A stretch of DNA of 58,910 bases, from positions 1 through 58,910 of the forward strand of contig CAZUJL010000026.1 of NCBI GenBank assembly GCA_964620045.1. The letters are read 5' to 3'. The DNA is from VFKU01 sp964620045 (GTDB lineage: Bacteria > Hydrogenedentota > Hydrogenedentia > Hydrogenedentales > GCA-2746185). A program made the translations under genes and the position numbers. The notes under the pieces are model-generated. The model worked only from the letters and a program-made list of their open reading frames with translations, had not been told where the DNA came from and searched no databases. Positions 58,739 to 58,910 of this stretch are shown here, piece by piece (the first letter of the stretch is position 1; every line of letters begins with the position of its first letter).

Positions 58739-58910
58739 TCTCGGCAATGCGATGGTGTGCGCGTCACTGCTGGCGTTGATGCTCGCGCAGTGCGTCTGGG
58801 CGGACGAACCGAAGTATAAGGCCGAAGTGCATATCTACCATGTTCACGACACGCCGATTCATTTCTATGGCTGGAACGGCGTCGACGCCAATGTAAATTC
58901 GGAGCTGGAG
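58722..58910 (+). CDS. Exported protein, N-terminal fragment cut by window edge
   Basis: Begins with ATG 58722 (or 58728) and stays open to the last base (63 codons). A signal-peptide-like segment (NAMVCASLLALMLAQCVWA) is followed by EPKYKAEVHIYHVHDTPIHF. It is the third gene of the sigma/anti-sigma cassette, with its start inside the anti-sigma reading frame. The family cannot be determined from the fragment. Confidence 0.6.
   Translation, partial: MTMGRDLGNAMVCASLLALMLAQCVWADEPKYKAEVHIYHVHDTPIHFYGWNGVDANVNSELE

Overview
This is a contiguous piece of a GC-rich chromosome from a diderm (Gram-negative-type) bacterium. Outer-membrane and envelope genes point that way: a secretin-like channel, a lipoprotein-type binding protein, DsbD and a Wzc-like kinase. 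The cell makes menaquinone (menB, menA, menE) and biotin (bioF-D-A-B), uses oxygen-dependent HemF, and has many ECF sigma/anti-sigma pairs, exported proteins and dispersed intergenic inverted repeats. The gene mix resembles Planctomycetes/Verrucomicrobia-like or Hydrogenedentes-like lineages. That placement is inference only; no rRNA is present to fix it.

Layout. 1-0.8 kb: start of tuf preceded by tRNA-Thr, Tyr, Gly, Thr, all leftward, with a clear promoter. 0.85-8.2 kb: a methyltransferase, tyrS, the menaquinone genes menB-menA-(ankyrin)-menE, and a YkgJ-like protein. 8.4-13.3 kb: first sigma/anti-sigma unit, in which the anti-sigma region is fused to a VWA protein, then a peptide-type ABC binding lipoprotein. 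13.3-14.7 kb: an inverted-repeat element, then an L10-leader-like RNA with a strong attenuator upstream of rplJ-rplL. 14.8-18.3 kb: metallo-beta-lactamase-fold hydrolase, a large secreted unknown, pfkA. 18.3-21 kb: second sigma/anti-sigma unit with a DUF4097 beta-helix protein. 21-25.9 kb (mainly leftward): dapB, three exported DinB-fold proteins carrying four domains, an esterase. 26-28.4 kb: purE, a ParDE-like toxin-antitoxin pair of lower GC, a DsbA/FrnE-like protein, KDPG aldolase. 28.4-34.2 kb: biotin operon plus an O-methyltransferase. 34.2-42.9 kb: cytochrome c, hemF, SGNH hydrolase, a small STN/NolW-like protein, glutamine-dependent nadE, a beta-propeller protein with a CFI-box C-terminus, a PHP-type metallohydrolase. 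43-51.4 kb: a five-gene envelope polysaccharide operon. 51.5-57.8 kb: exported DUF255 thioredoxin-like protein with dsbD, cysE, M20 peptidase. 57.9 kb to the end: third sigma/anti-sigma unit with a truncated exported protein.

The most interesting system is the operon at 43.3-51.4 kb: ExeA-like AAA ATPase, membrane-anchored TPR protein, a hybrid protein joining a Wza-type polysaccharide-export domain to a secretin channel, a Wzc-like tyrosine kinase with a run of eight C-terminal tyrosines, and a Wzy/O-antigen-ligase-like membrane protein. It suggests polysaccharide export through a secretin-type outer-membrane pore that is assembled with the help of an ExeA/GspA-like ATPase. Other points worth attention are the exported DinB expansion, the attenuated L10 leader, a probably leaderless antitoxin promoter, the three sigma cassettes, and at least two families of intergenic inverted repeats.
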